From Romboutsia lituseburensis DSM 797 (lineage in GTDB: Bacteria; Bacillota; Clostridia; Peptostreptococcales; Peptostreptococcaceae), in NCBI RefSeq assembly GCF_900103615.1, contig NZ_FNGW01000006.1:62001-126000 (forward strand): DNA of 64,000 bases, read 5' to 3'. Below the pieces are notes generated by a model, which worked only from the letters and a program-made list of their open reading frames with translations, was not told the origin of the DNA and ran no database searches. Shown in pieces: positions 43,125-52,725 of the stretch. The translations under genes were made by a program, and so were the position numbers. The stretch's first letter is position 1; each line of letters starts with the position of its first letter.

Positions 43125-43895
43125 ATGGGATATAATATAGCAGTAGCAGGAAAAGGTGGAACTGGTAAGACTAGTCTTACAGGGCTTTTAATTAATTATT
43201 TAGCAGTAAATAAAAAAGGACCAGTATTAGTTGTAGATGCAGATGCTAATGCAAACATAAATGAGGTATTAGGCATTGAGGTTGAAACAACTATAGGTGC
43301 AATTAGAGAAGAAGTTAACCAAAGGGAAAAACAAGGGAATGCTTTTCCAGGAGGTATGACGAAAGCTCAATATTTACAATACAGATTAAACACTTGTTTA
43401 GCTGAAGGTGATGGATACGACTTAATGGTAATGGGTAGATCTGAAGGGGAAGGATGTTACTGTTATGTAAATGGAATATTAAGAGAACAAACTGATAAAC
43501 TTTCAGATGCTTATGAATATTTAGTTATAGATAATGAAGCTGGAATGGAACATTTAAGCAGAAAAACTACTAAGCATATAGATAAATTACTATTAGTTAG
43601 TGACTGTGCAAGACGTAGTGTTCAAGCTGTTGCAAGAATAAGAGACTTAGCAAGAGAACTTAAGTTAAGTGTAGGAGATATATACTTAATAATAAATAAA
43701 GTACCTAATGGTGTTTTAAATGAAGGTATAAAAGAAGAAATAGAAAAGCATAATCTAAATCTTATAGGAGTAGTTCCTATGGATGAGATGATATATGAGT
43801 ATGACTCTTCGGGAATACCACTGGTGAAATTACCTGAAGATTCACACGCTAAAATGGCTATAAATGATATAATGGCCAAATTAGAATTAAAATAG
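43125..43895 (+). CDS. acsF: AcsF/CooC-family maturation ATPase (second copy)
   Basis: A 256-residue MinD-like ATPase with deviant Walker A GKGGTGKTSLTGLL, VVDADANANINEVLG, a CYC motif in GEGCYCYVNGIL (near residue 112) and VIDNEAGMEHLSRK. It is a paralogue of the CooC at 35641-36420 but has a GKGGTGKT loop and a different insert (EEVNQREKQGNAFPGGM). Such copies beside acsD/acsC/acsB are taken to mature acetyl-CoA synthase with nickel. Assignment to AcsF rather than CooC rests on position. Confidence 0.85.
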   Translation: MGYNIAVAGKGGTGKTSLTGLLINYLAVNKKGPVLVVDADANANINEVLGIEVETTIGAIREEVNQREKQGNAFPGGMTKAQYLQYRLNTCLAEGDGYDLMVMGRSEGEGCYCYVNGILREQTDKLSDAYEYLVIDNEAGMEHLSRKTTKHIDKLLLVSDCARRSVQAVARIRDLARELKLSVGDIYLIINKVPNGVLNEGIKEEIEKHNLNLIGVVPMDEMIYEYDSSGIPLVKLPEDSHAKMAINDIMAKLELK

Positions 43896-43914
43896 GCTTA
43901 AGGGGGAAAAAACT

Positions 43915-44859
43915 ATGGCATTTAAGATGTCTGTTCAAAAGTATTCTGGTAAAGTATCAGAAGTGGAAATAGGGACAGGAGAAAAAGCAATAAAAATAGG
44001 TGGAGAAAATATATTACCGTTTTATAACTTTGATGGAGAAGCAGGAAACACTCAAAAAGTAGGAATAGAAATAACTGACGTTTATCCAGAAGGATGGACT
44101 GATTCATTTAAAGAAATGTATAAAGAAGTTTGTGACTGTCCAGTTAAATGGGCTAAGCATGTAGAAGAAAATACAGAAGCAGATTTTATATGCTTAAAGC
44201 TTGAAAGTGCTGATCCAAATGGATTAGATAAAACTCCAGAAGAATGTGCTGAAATAGTTAAGCAAGTTGTAGATGCAATAAGTTTACCTTTAGTTATATC
44301 TGGATGTGGAAACCATGAAAAAGATGGAAAAGTATTTGAAAAGGTTGCTCAAGCAGTAGATGGAAACAATTGCTTATTCTTATCTGCTACAGAAGATAAT
44401 TATAAAGCTGTAGGAGCAGCAACTACTATGGCTTACAATCATAAAGTATCAGCTGAATCATCAGTTGATATAAACCTAGCTAAGCAATTAAACGTTTTAT
44501 TAACTCAATTAGGAGTAAAATCTGAAAATATAGTTATGAACGTAGGCGCTTCAGCTGTTGGTTATGGATACGAGTATGTTGCATCAACTATGGATAGAAT
44601 TAGACTTGCTGCATTTGGTCAAAATGATAAATCATTACAAATGCCTATAATAACTCCAGTTTCTTTCGAAACATGGCATGTTAAAGAATCTATAGCAAGT
44701 GAAGAAGATGAACCAGCTTGGGGATGTGTAGAAAAAAGAGGAATAGCTATGGAAATATCAACAGCTGTAAGTTCATTAGTTGGTGGTTCGAACGCAGTTA
44801 TACTTCGTCATCCAGAATCAATAGAAACTGTAAAAGAATTAGTTAGCGCATTAGCTTAA
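43915..44859 (+). CDS. acsD: Corrinoid Fe-S protein small subunit (CODH/ACS delta)
   Basis: A 314-residue TIM-barrel protein. With AcsC it forms the CFeSP that carries the methyl group on cobalt from methyl-THF to acetyl-CoA synthase. Family-typical stretches are ENILPFYNFDGEAGN, VGIEITDVYPEGWTDSFKEMY, VKWAKHVEE, ISGCGNHEKDGKVFEK and VGYGYEYVASTMDRIRLAA. Length matches AcsD (~310). It lies between acsF and acsC with 20-30 bp gaps and GGGGGAA RBSs. Confidence 0.94.
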   Translation: MAFKMSVQKYSGKVSEVEIGTGEKAIKIGGENILPFYNFDGEAGNTQKVGIEITDVYPEGWTDSFKEMYKEVCDCPVKWAKHVEENTEADFICLKLESADPNGLDKTPEECAEIVKQVVDAISLPLVISGCGNHEKDGKVFEKVAQAVDGNNCLFLSATEDNYKAVGAATTMAYNHKVSAESSVDINLAKQLNVLLTQLGVKSENIVMNVGASAVGYGYEYVASTMDRIRLAAFGQNDKSLQMPIITPVSFETWHVKESIASEEDEPAWGCVEKRGIAMEISTAVSSLVGGSNAVILRHPESIETVKELVSALA

Positions 44860-44889
44860 TTAAATTGTAAGGTTAGGGGGAAAAAAATC

Positions 44890-46266
44890 ATGGCACTAAA
44901 AGCTTTAGATATATTTAAATTAACACCAAAGAAAAACTGTAAGGATTGTGGATTTCCAACTTGTATGGCTTTCTGTATGAAAGTTGCATCAGGAGCTGTA
45001 GAAATAGGTAAATGTCCACATATGTCAGATGAATCATTAGCAAAATTATCAGAGGCAACTGCACCATTAATGAGAACTGTAAAGGTTGGATCAGGAAAAT
45101 CTGAATATGAATTAGGTGGAGAAACTGTATTATTCAGACATGAAAAAACATTAGTTAATAGAAATAGATATGCAGTAGCATTTTGTGAGTGCATGACTGA
45201 CGAAGAAGTTGATGCAAAACTTGCAAATATGAAAGCTGTTAACTATATAAGAATAGGTGAAGAAATGAGAGCGGAAATGGCTCTTATAGAATACTTTGAA
45301 AATAAAGATGGCTTCTTAAGAGTAGTAAATAAAGTTAAAGATAGCGGATTAGATTTATCTTACATATTAGTTTGTGAAGATCCAGCTATAGCTAAAGAAG
45401 CAGTTGAAATATTAAAAGATAAAAAACCAGTAGTTTATGGAGCTACTAAAGACAACTATCAAGCTATGATAGATGTAGTAAAAGAAGATAAATTAGCTCT
45501 AGGAGTTAAAGCATCTAGTTTAGAAGAATTATATACTACAGTTGAGGCAATACAAGCTGCAGGATATAGAGAATTAATATTAGATGTGACTGGAGAAAAT
45601 ATAAAAGATACATTTACAAATGCAGTTCAAGTTAGAAGAATAGCTTTAAAAGAACAAGATAGAACATTTGGATACCCATCAATAGTATTTGCAAATAAAT
45701 TATCAGAAGATAAACCAATGATGGAAGTTGCATTATCTTCAATGTTTACAGTTAAATATGGATCTATAATAGTTATAGATGACATAGATTACGCAAAAGC
45801 ATTATCATTATTTGCATTAAGACAAAATATATACACTGACCCACAAAAACCAATGAGAGTTGAGCCAAAAGTTTACCCAATAAATAACCCAGATGAAAAT
45901 TCACCAGTAATAGTTACTGTTGACTTTGCATTAACTTACTTCATAGTATCAGGAGACGTAGAAAGATCTAAAGTTCCTGTATGGTTAGCAATACCAGATG
46001 CTGGAGGATACTCAGTATTAACAGCTTGGTCTGCAGGTAAGTTTAGCGGAAGTTCAATAGCTAACTTCATAAAAGAATCTAAAGTAGAAGAAATGACTAA
46101 GAATAGAGATTTAATAATACCAGGTAAAGTTGCAGTACTTAAAGGTGATATAGAAGATAGTTTACCAGGATGGAACGTAATAATAGGTACAGAAGAATCT
46201 ATGGAAATACCTAAATTCTTAAAAGATTATAAAGCTAAAAAAGATGAAGCTTTAGCAAACGCTTAG
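44890..46266 (+). CDS. acsC: Corrinoid Fe-S protein large subunit (CODH/ACS gamma)
   Basis: A 458-residue subunit. The N-terminal [4Fe-4S] domain has NCKDCGFPTCMAFCMKVASG and a later KCPHM, fitting C-x2-C-x4-C plus a distal cysteine. A TIM-barrel middle (ICEC-like CECMTDEEVDAKLANM, YREEL-like GYRELILDVTGEN) and a C-terminal corrinoid-binding Rossmann domain (VIVTVDFALTYFIVSGDVE, IPDAGGYSVLTAWSAGKF) follow. The Fe-S cluster re-reduces the cobalt; the RACo-type activase at 49927 is its ATP-dependent repair system. Confidence 0.95.
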   Translation: MALKALDIFKLTPKKNCKDCGFPTCMAFCMKVASGAVEIGKCPHMSDESLAKLSEATAPLMRTVKVGSGKSEYELGGETVLFRHEKTLVNRNRYAVAFCECMTDEEVDAKLANMKAVNYIRIGEEMRAEMALIEYFENKDGFLRVVNKVKDSGLDLSYILVCEDPAIAKEAVEILKDKKPVVYGATKDNYQAMIDVVKEDKLALGVKASSLEELYTTVEAIQAAGYRELILDVTGENIKDTFTNAVQVRRIALKEQDRTFGYPSIVFANKLSEDKPMMEVALSSMFTVKYGSIIVIDDIDYAKALSLFALRQNIYTDPQKPMRVEPKVYPINNPDENSPVIVTVDFALTYFIVSGDVERSKVPVWLAIPDAGGYSVLTAWSAGKFSGSSIANFIKESKVEEMTKNRDLIIPGKVAVLKGDIEDSLPGWNVIIGTEESMEIPKFLKDYKAKKDEALANA

Positions 46267-46316
46267 GAATAATGAACTTATAGACTATTAAAAATCCATA
46301 AAGGGGGATAATAATA

Positions 46317-47129
46317 ATGGAAAAATTTATGATTATAGGTGAAAGAATACACTGCATATCGCCAGTAATAAGAAAGGCATTAGCTGAAAGAAATCCTGAA
46401 GCAATATTAAAAAGAGCAAAAGAGCAATTAGAAGCTGGAGCTCATTATATAGATTTTAATATAGGTCCTGCAGAAAAAGATGGAGAAGAGTTAATGACTT
46501 GGGGAGTTCAATTACTTCAAAATGAATTTAACAATGTACCATTAGCATTAGATACAGCAAATAGAAAAGCTATAGAAGCTGGACTTAAGGTATATAATCC
46601 TATAAATGGAAAAGCAATAATAAATTCTGCAGATGCAGGCGGAAGAATAGATTTAATAGATTTAGCAGGGGAATATCAAGCTAGAGTTATAGCTTTATGT
46701 GCTAAAGAAGGTATACCTAAAGATAATGATGAACGTATGGCTTATTGTCAAGAAATGTTAGAAAGAGGATTAATGGCAGGATTAGAAGCTGAAGATATGT
46801 TATTTGACCCATTATGCTTAGTTATAAAAGGAATGCAAGACCAACAAATGGATGTTTTAGAGTCTATAAGAATGATGTCTGAAATGGGATTATTAACAAC
46901 TGGAGGATTATCAAATGTATCTAACGGTTGTCCTAAACATGTAAGACCAATACTTGATAGTGCTTGGTTAGCAATGGCTATGGCAAATGGATTTAGTTCA
47001 GCTATAGTAAATCCTTGTGATGAAGAATTAATGAGAACAGTTAAGTCTTGTGACATAATAAGAAATGCTTCTTTATACGCAGATTCTTACTTAGAATTAA
47101 ATGAAGGTGGATTTGCATTTAACGCATAA
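46317..47129 (+). CDS. acsE: Methyl-THF:corrinoid Fe-S protein methyltransferase
   Basis: A 270-residue pterin-binding TIM-barrel enzyme (MeTr) that moves the methyl group from methyl-THF to cobalt of AcsCD. It begins FMIIGERIHCISPVIRKAL; EAGAHYIDFNIGPAEKDG, VPLALDTANRKAIEAGL, LFDPLCLVIKG and GGLSNVSNGCPKHVR match the family. GGGGGA is 8 nt before ATG 46317; an internal ATG at 46329 is less well placed. A 17-bp hairpin follows, then acsB. Confidence 0.95.
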   Translation: MEKFMIIGERIHCISPVIRKALAERNPEAILKRAKEQLEAGAHYIDFNIGPAEKDGEELMTWGVQLLQNEFNNVPLALDTANRKAIEAGLKVYNPINGKAIINSADAGGRIDLIDLAGEYQARVIALCAKEGIPKDNDERMAYCQEMLERGLMAGLEAEDMLFDPLCLVIKGMQDQQMDVLESIRMMSEMGLLTTGGLSNVSNGCPKHVRPILDSAWLAMAMANGFSSAIVNPCDEELMRTVKSCDIIRNASLYADSYLELNEGGFAFNA

Positions 47130-47146
47130 TTCATAGAGTCTTTGAC

Positions 47147-47189
47147 AACACATAGGAAATTATGCATGAAGTATAATTTCTTATGTGTT
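47147..47189 (+). other. Intra-operonic 17-bp hairpin acsE/acsB
   Basis: AACACATAGGAAATTAT (47147-47163) pairs with ATAATTTCTTATGTGTT (47173-47189) with a single G-U. ATAAAAATATA follows, not a U tract. It probably separates mRNA segments rather than ending transcription. Confidence 0.7.
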
Positions 47190-47226
47190 ATAAAAATATA
47201 TAAGAAGCTTAAAAGGGGGAAGTAGA

Positions 47227-49353
47227 GTGAATTTATATAATACAATATTTAATGGTTCAGAACAAGCTTTAGCAGCGGCTAAAGGATTATTAAATGAATC
47301 AATAGAAAAACACGGAAGAGATCATAAGGTTGCATTCCCTGACACTGCATATTCATTACCTTGTATATATGCAGCAACAGGACAAAAAATGGGATCTTTA
47401 GCTGACTTAGAAGGGGCTTTAGGAGTAGTTGAAAGTTTAATAAATAGAACTCATTTATTAGAGCATGCTTTAAATTCAGGTTTAGCTACAGCTCTTGCAG
47501 CTGAAGTAATAGAAGCTATAAAATATTCAACTATGGATGCTCCATATAGTGAGCCTTGTGCAGGTCATATAACTGACCCTATAATAAGATCACTAGGTGT
47601 ACCTCTAGTTACTGGGGATATACCAGGGGTTGCAGTTGTACTTGGAGAGTGTCCAGATGCTCAAACTGCTGCTAATATAATAAAAGACTACCAATCTAAA
47701 GGTTTATTAACATTCTTAGTTGGAAAAGTAATAGATCAAGCTATAGAAGCTGAAGTTAAGATGGGTCTTGAACTAAGAGTTATACCATTAGGATATGACG
47801 TAACTGCTGTTATACACGTAGTATCAGTTGCTATAAGAGCAGCTTTAATATTCGGAGGTTTAACTCCTGGAGATTTACCTGGATTATTAGAATATACTGC
47901 GAAGAGAGTTCCTGCATTTGTTAATGCATTTGGACCATTGAGTGAATTAGTTGTATCTTGTGGAGCTGGAGCAATAGCTTTAGGATTCCCAGTTATAACT
48001 GATCAAACTGTGTTAGAAGTTCCAATGAACTTATTAACTCAAAAAGACTATGATAAGTTCGTAGCTACTTCATTAGAAGCTAGAGGAATAAAAATAAAAA
48101 TAACAGAAATTCCAATACCAGTATCATTTGCAGCAGCATTTGAAGGTGAAAGAATAAGAAAGAACGATATGTTTGCTGAGTTCGGTGGAAATAAAACTGA
48201 AGCTTGGGAATTAGTTGTTAATAAAGAATTAAGTGATGTTGAAGATCATAAGATAGAAGTTGTAGGTCCTAATATAGATGAAATAGAAGCGGATGGGGTT
48301 GTAAGATTACCTCTTGCTATAATGGTTAAAATAGCTGGTAAAGCTATGCAAGATGACTTTGAACCAGTTCTAGAAAGACGTTTACACTACTTCTTAAACT
48401 ATATAGAAGGTGTAATGCACGTTGGTCAAAGAGATATGTCTTGGGTAAGAATATCTAAAGATGCATATGATAAAGGATTCAGATTAGAGCATATAGGAGA
48501 AGTTTTATATGCTAAGATGAGAGATGAATTTGAATCAGTTGTTGATAAGTGTGAAGTTACTATAATAACAGATGCTGAGAAAGTATCACAATTAAAAGAA
48601 GAAGCTATAATAAGATATGCTGCTAGAGATGAAAGATCAGCTTCATTAGTTGATGAAAGTGTTGAAGAATTCTATTCTTGTAACCTTTGTCAATCATTCG
48701 CACCTGCACATGTTTGTGTTGTTACTCCTGAAAGACTTGGACTTTGTGGAGCAGTTAGCTGGTTAGATGCTAAGGCAACTAAAGAATTAGATCCAACAGG
48801 ACCATGTCAACCAATAGTTAAAGGTGAATGTTTAGATGAAAGAACAGGGGTATGGGAATCTGTAAATAATACAGTAAGTGAAATATCTCAAGGTGCTGTC
48901 GAAAGTGTTACATTATACTCTATACTTGAAGATCCAATGACTTCTTGTGGATGCTTCGAATGTATATGTGGTATAATGCCAGAAGCTAACGGATTTGTTA
49001 TAGTAAACAGAGAGTTCCCAGGAATAACTCCAGTTGGTATGACATTTGGTGAACTTGCTTCTATGACAGGTGGAGGAGTTCAAACTCCTGGATTCATGGG
49101 ACACGGAAGATTCTTCATATCTTCTAAAAAGTTCGCTTATGCAGAAGGTGGACCAGAAAGAATAGTTTGGATGCCAAAAGAATTAAAAGAATATGTATCT
49201 GAAAAATTAAATGCTACTGTTAAAGAAATGACTGGTATAGAAAACTTTACAGACATGATATGTGATGAAACTATAGCTACTGAGTCTGAAGGAGTATTAG
49301 CATTCTTAGAAGAAAAAGGTCATCCAGCATTAGGAATGGAATGTGTAATGTAA
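47227..49353 (+). CDS. acsB: Acetyl-CoA synthase (CODH/ACS beta)
   Basis: A 708-residue enzyme that joins CO, the CFeSP methyl group and CoA at the Ni-Ni-[4Fe-4S] A-cluster. A-cluster cysteines are visible as SCNLCQSFAPAHVCVVTPE (C, C+3, C+12), then LGLCGAV, and the distal CGC in MTSCGCFECICGIMPE. C-terminal FGELASMTGGGVQTPGFMGHG is also typical. Length fits the bacterial ACS. Start is GTG at 47227 behind AAAGGGGG; the next ATG is far inside. Followed 30 bp later by gcvH. Confidence 0.96.
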   Translation: MNLYNTIFNGSEQALAAAKGLLNESIEKHGRDHKVAFPDTAYSLPCIYAATGQKMGSLADLEGALGVVESLINRTHLLEHALNSGLATALAAEVIEAIKYSTMDAPYSEPCAGHITDPIIRSLGVPLVTGDIPGVAVVLGECPDAQTAANIIKDYQSKGLLTFLVGKVIDQAIEAEVKMGLELRVIPLGYDVTAVIHVVSVAIRAALIFGGLTPGDLPGLLEYTAKRVPAFVNAFGPLSELVVSCGAGAIALGFPVITDQTVLEVPMNLLTQKDYDKFVATSLEARGIKIKITEIPIPVSFAAAFEGERIRKNDMFAEFGGNKTEAWELVVNKELSDVEDHKIEVVGPNIDEIEADGVVRLPLAIMVKIAGKAMQDDFEPVLERRLHYFLNYIEGVMHVGQRDMSWVRISKDAYDKGFRLEHIGEVLYAKMRDEFESVVDKCEVTIITDAEKVSQLKEEAIIRYAARDERSASLVDESVEEFYSCNLCQSFAPAHVCVVTPERLGLCGAVSWLDAKATKELDPTGPCQPIVKGECLDERTGVWESVNNTVSEISQGAVESVTLYSILEDPMTSCGCFECICGIMPEANGFVIVNREFPGITPVGMTFGELASMTGGGVQTPGFMGHGRFFISSKKFAYAEGGPERIVWMPKELKEYVSEKLNATVKEMTGIENFTDMICDETIATESEGVLAFLEEKGHPALGMECVM

Positions 49354-49383
49354 TTTAATTTAGCATATTAGGGGGATAAATTA

Positions 49384-49758
49384 ATGAAAGTTATACCAAG
49401 CTTAAAATATACAGATAAACACACTTGGGTAAAAGTTGAAGGTGAATTTGCTTATATAGGAATAACTGATTTTGCTCAAGATCAATTAGGGGAAGTTTTA
49501 TTTGTTGAAATGCCAGAAGTTGAAGATGAATTAACTGTAGGAGACGAATTTGGTGTAGTTGAATCTTCAAAAGTTGCATCTGATTTAATAGCTCCAATAT
49601 CTGGAGAAGTAGTTGAAATAAACGAAAAATTAGATGATGAGCCAGAATATATAAATGAAGATGCATATGATGCATGGATAGTAAAAGTTAAGTTATCTGA
49701 TACAGATGAGTTAGAAAACTTATTAAACTCAGATGCTTATGAAGCTGGGTTAGAGTAA
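49384..49758 (+). CDS. gcvH: Glycine cleavage system H protein
   Basis: A 124-residue lipoyl carrier. The lipoylated lysine is in GVVESSKVASDLIAPISGEV (equivalent to ESVKA of other H proteins), and the N-terminal HTWVKVEGEFAYIGITDFAQ is typical. No glycine decarboxylase or T protein lies nearby, so here it is the carrier paired with lpd in a Wood-Ljungdahl cluster, as I recall for C. difficile. Its lipoylation may depend on the two radical SAM genes downstream. It is the last gene before a strong terminator. Confidence 0.95.
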   Translation: MKVIPSLKYTDKHTWVKVEGEFAYIGITDFAQDQLGEVLFVEMPEVEDELTVGDEFGVVESSKVASDLIAPISGEVVEINEKLDDEPEYINEDAYDAWIVKVKLSDTDELENLLNSDAYEAGLE

Positions 49759-49765
49759 GATCATT

Positions 49766-49811
49766 AAAAGGTATAGTAGATAAACAATATAAATCTGCTA
49801 TACCTTTTTTA
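49766..49811 (+). terminator. Terminator closing the Wood-Ljungdahl operon
   Basis: AAAGGTATAGTAGAT and ATCTGCTATACCTTT (15 bp, one G-U) are followed by T6. Confidence 0.93.
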
Positions 49812-49926
49812 TGTTGTTTAAATCGAATATCATCTTAAATTTCATATATAATGGCATGAATGACACGATTTATAAGGTGATTTATGTTAAAATTATAGTA
49901 GAAATAGATATTGGGGGGAAGAGATT

Positions 49927-51855
49927 ATGATAAAGATTAATTTTACATCACACAATAAAGAAGTCTATTGCAACAAAGGGGATAATTTATTAGAAGTTGC
50001 AAGAAATTTAAATATTTTTATAGATGCTCCATGTAATGGAAATGTATCTTGCGGTAAGTGTAAAGTTAAGTTATTAAAAGGTAATGTCGATACTGAGAAA
50101 ACGTTACACATAAAAGATGAGGAATGGGAACAAGGATATATATTAGCTTGTAATACGAAAGTAATAGAGGATATAGAAATAGAAGTACCTTCAAAACTAT
50201 CATCATCAATGCATGGCATGAAAATAGAAGGTAGTGATAAAAAGAGGGACAAGGAAATTTTTGATAGAGCTAAGAATATAATAGAAACTCATAATCTAGA
50301 TTTTAAAACAAATATAGTTAAAACTTATATAGAATTAGATGAACCAACTTTAGATGATAATATAAGTGATGCTGATAGATTAGAAAGACATGTAAGAAAT
50401 AATCTTGGATATGATGAGATAGATTTTAAATTAGATATACTTAAAAAGATGCCTGTTGTGTTTAGGCAAAATAATTTTAAAGTAACTATAACATATGTTA
50501 AAAAGAAAAATAAAATAACAATATTAAATATAGAATCAGGTAACACAGAAGATAGACTTTACGGTGTTGCTATAGATATCGGAACAACTTCAGTAGTAGT
50601 TTGTTTAGTTGATTTATATACTAAAGAAGTAATAGACAAAGCATCATCAGGAAATGCACAAATAAAATACGGTGCAGATGTAATACATAGAATAATATAT
50701 TCATCAAAGAAAAATGGATTGGATCATTTAAATAAGGCTGTAATAGAAGAAACTATAAATCCATTACTAGAATCAATATATATAAAAAATAAAATAGATA
50801 AAGATAATGTAGTAAGTCTAGTTGTAGCAGGTAATACAACTATGTCTAGTTTATTCTTAGGTGTATATGTTGATTACCTAAGACAAGAACCTTTTATACC
50901 ACCATTTTTAAAATCACCAAAGTTAATGGCTGATGATATAGGATTAAATGTTAATAAAAGTGCATATTTATATTTAGCACCATCTGTTGCTAGTTATGTG
51001 GGTGGAGATATAACAGCAGGTGTTTTATCAGCTGGAATATGGGCAAGTGATGAAAATATATTATTTATAGATTTAGGAACAAATGGAGAGATAGTCTTTG
51101 GGAATAAAGATTTTATGATGAGTTGTGCATGCTCAGCAGGACCTGCTTTTGAAGGTGGAGGAATAAGCTGTGGTATGAGGGCTTCTAATGGAGCTGTTGA
51201 AAAGGTTAGTATAGATAAAGAAACTTTAAAACCACATCTTACAACTATAGGAGATTGTGACCCTATAGGAATATGTGGGTCTGGAATAATAGATTTAATA
51301 TGCCAAATGTTAATTACAGGGATAGTAGATAGAAGAGGTAAATTACAGAGGGATTTAGATAATAAAAGAATAAGATTTAATGAGCACGAAATAGGTGAAT
51401 ACGTATTAGCGTTTAAAGAAGAATACAACTTAGAAAATGATATAACAGTAACTGAAGTAGACATTGATAACTTCATAAAAGCTAAGGGGGCAATATACTC
51501 AGGAGCGAGTGTGCTTGTTGAAAGTTTAGGTATGGACTTCAGTATTGTAGATAAAGTTTATATAGCTGGTGGAATAGGAAATAACTTAAATATAGAAAAC
51601 TCAATTTTAATAGGGCTTCTTCCTGATATAGAAAGGGAAAAATTTGAGTATATAGGAAATAGCTCTTTAGTAGGTTCTTATTTAGCACTTATAAGTAAAG
51701 ATGCAAAGCAAAAACTTAAACAAATAGGCAATGAGATGACTTATGTTGAGTTAAGTGTTTATCCTACTTATATGGATGAATTTATATCAGCATGCTTTTT
51801 ACCACATACAAATATAGAACAATTCCCAACAGTAAAATCATTATTGGGGGAATAA
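49927..51855 (+). CDS. Reductive activator of corrinoid protein (RACo-like, 2Fe-2S + ASKHA, DUF4445)
   Basis: A 642-residue protein. The N-terminal plant-type ferredoxin domain (1-85) has the cysteine set APCNGNVSCGKCKVKLL plus LACNTK. The C-terminal ASKHA ATPase region shows GVAIDIGTTSVVVCLVDL, FIDLGTNGEIVFGN and CSAGPAFEGGGISCGMRAS. RACo enzymes use ATP to drive an electron uphill to inactive Co(II) of the corrinoid Fe-S protein AcsCD, encoded just upstream. RBS TTGGGGGG. It starts its own unit after the terminator and is followed 3 bp later by the first radical SAM gene. Confidence 0.92.
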   Translation: MIKINFTSHNKEVYCNKGDNLLEVARNLNIFIDAPCNGNVSCGKCKVKLLKGNVDTEKTLHIKDEEWEQGYILACNTKVIEDIEIEVPSKLSSSMHGMKIEGSDKKRDKEIFDRAKNIIETHNLDFKTNIVKTYIELDEPTLDDNISDADRLERHVRNNLGYDEIDFKLDILKKMPVVFRQNNFKVTITYVKKKNKITILNIESGNTEDRLYGVAIDIGTTSVVVCLVDLYTKEVIDKASSGNAQIKYGADVIHRIIYSSKKNGLDHLNKAVIEETINPLLESIYIKNKIDKDNVVSLVVAGNTTMSSLFLGVYVDYLRQEPFIPPFLKSPKLMADDIGLNVNKSAYLYLAPSVASYVGGDITAGVLSAGIWASDENILFIDLGTNGEIVFGNKDFMMSCACSAGPAFEGGGISCGMRASNGAVEKVSIDKETLKPHLTTIGDCDPIGICGSGIIDLICQMLITGIVDRRGKLQRDLDNKRIRFNEHEIGEYVLAFKEEYNLENDITVTEVDIDNFIKAKGAIYSGASVLVESLGMDFSIVDKVYIAGGIGNNLNIENSILIGLLPDIEREKFEYIGNSSLVGSYLALISKDAKQKLKQIGNEMTYVELSVYPTYMDEFISACFLPHTNIEQFPTVKSLLGE

Positions 51856-51858
51856 AAT

Positions 51859-52725
51859 ATGAATATATCTTCTAAAATGAAATCAGCGCTAGAAATAAAA
51901 AATAGAAATTTTGGGAATAAAATAGAGTTTTCTTACCCTAATGAAACATTAGCAATAAGTACTACAAATGATAGTTGTAATTTAAACTGTGCTCATTGTA
52001 ATGGACACTACCTAAAAAATATGACTCCAATAGATAGCTATAATGAAAAAGTAAAAACTAGAAATATAAGTAGTATGCTTTTAAGTGGTGGATGTAGCTT
52101 TGAGGGTGATGTGCCTATTAACAGTCATGTAGAAACATTAAAGAAGCTAAAAAAAGAAGGTTATAAATTAAATGCTCACCTAGGTCTTATGGATGAGGAA
52201 AGTATAAAAAATGTATGTAAATATATAGATGTAGTATCATTTGACTTGGTATTTGATAAAGAAACGATAAATGAAGTTTATAAAATAGATAAAAATAAAG
52301 AAGACTATATAGAAACTTATGAGAATATTAAAAAATACACAAATGTAGCTCCACATATTTGTATAGGATTAAAAGGTGGAGAAATAAAAGGTGAATATGA
52401 AATTATAGATTATTTATCTCAAAATCCTCCTGAAAAAGTTACATTTATAGTATTAATACCAACTAAAAATACGGAATATGAAAATGTAAGTCCTCCAAAT
52501 TTAGATAAGTTAGCAGATGTATTATGCGAAGCTAGAATAAAATTACCTAATACTCAAATAAACTTAGGGTGTATGAGGCCAAGAGGTATGTATAGAAAAA
52601 AGCTCGATAATATAGCGTTACAATGCGGAGTAAATAAAATAGTATTACCGTCTAAAAGTGCAAAAGAAAAAGCATTAGAAATGGATATGATAATATTTGA
52701 GACTAAGGAGTGTTGTGTATTATGA
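51859..52725 (+). CDS. Radical SAM protein, candidate LipS-type lipoyl synthase subunit
   Basis: A 288-residue radical SAM enzyme with CNLNCAHCNGHY (CxxxCxxC, near residue 35) and a partial barrel (MLLSGGCSFEGDVPINSHVE, HICIGLKGGEIKGEYEI, LGCMRPRGMYRKKLD). It starts 3 bp after the RACo gene, and its TGA overlaps the next ATG (ATGA). No lipA-type gene is in the window, while two lipoyl-dependent partners (gcvH, lpd) are. Tandem BioB-like radical SAM pairs (LipS1/LipS2) are an established alternative lipoyl synthase. Which subunit this is remains open, and another function in corrinoid maturation is possible. Confidence 0.72.
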   Translation: MNISSKMKSALEIKNRNFGNKIEFSYPNETLAISTTNDSCNLNCAHCNGHYLKNMTPIDSYNEKVKTRNISSMLLSGGCSFEGDVPINSHVETLKKLKKEGYKLNAHLGLMDEESIKNVCKYIDVVSFDLVFDKETINEVYKIDKNKEDYIETYENIKKYTNVAPHICIGLKGGEIKGEYEIIDYLSQNPPEKVTFIVLIPTKNTEYENVSPPNLDKLADVLCEARIKLPNTQINLGCMRPRGMYRKKLDNIALQCGVNKIVLPSKSAKEKALEMDMIIFETKECCVL

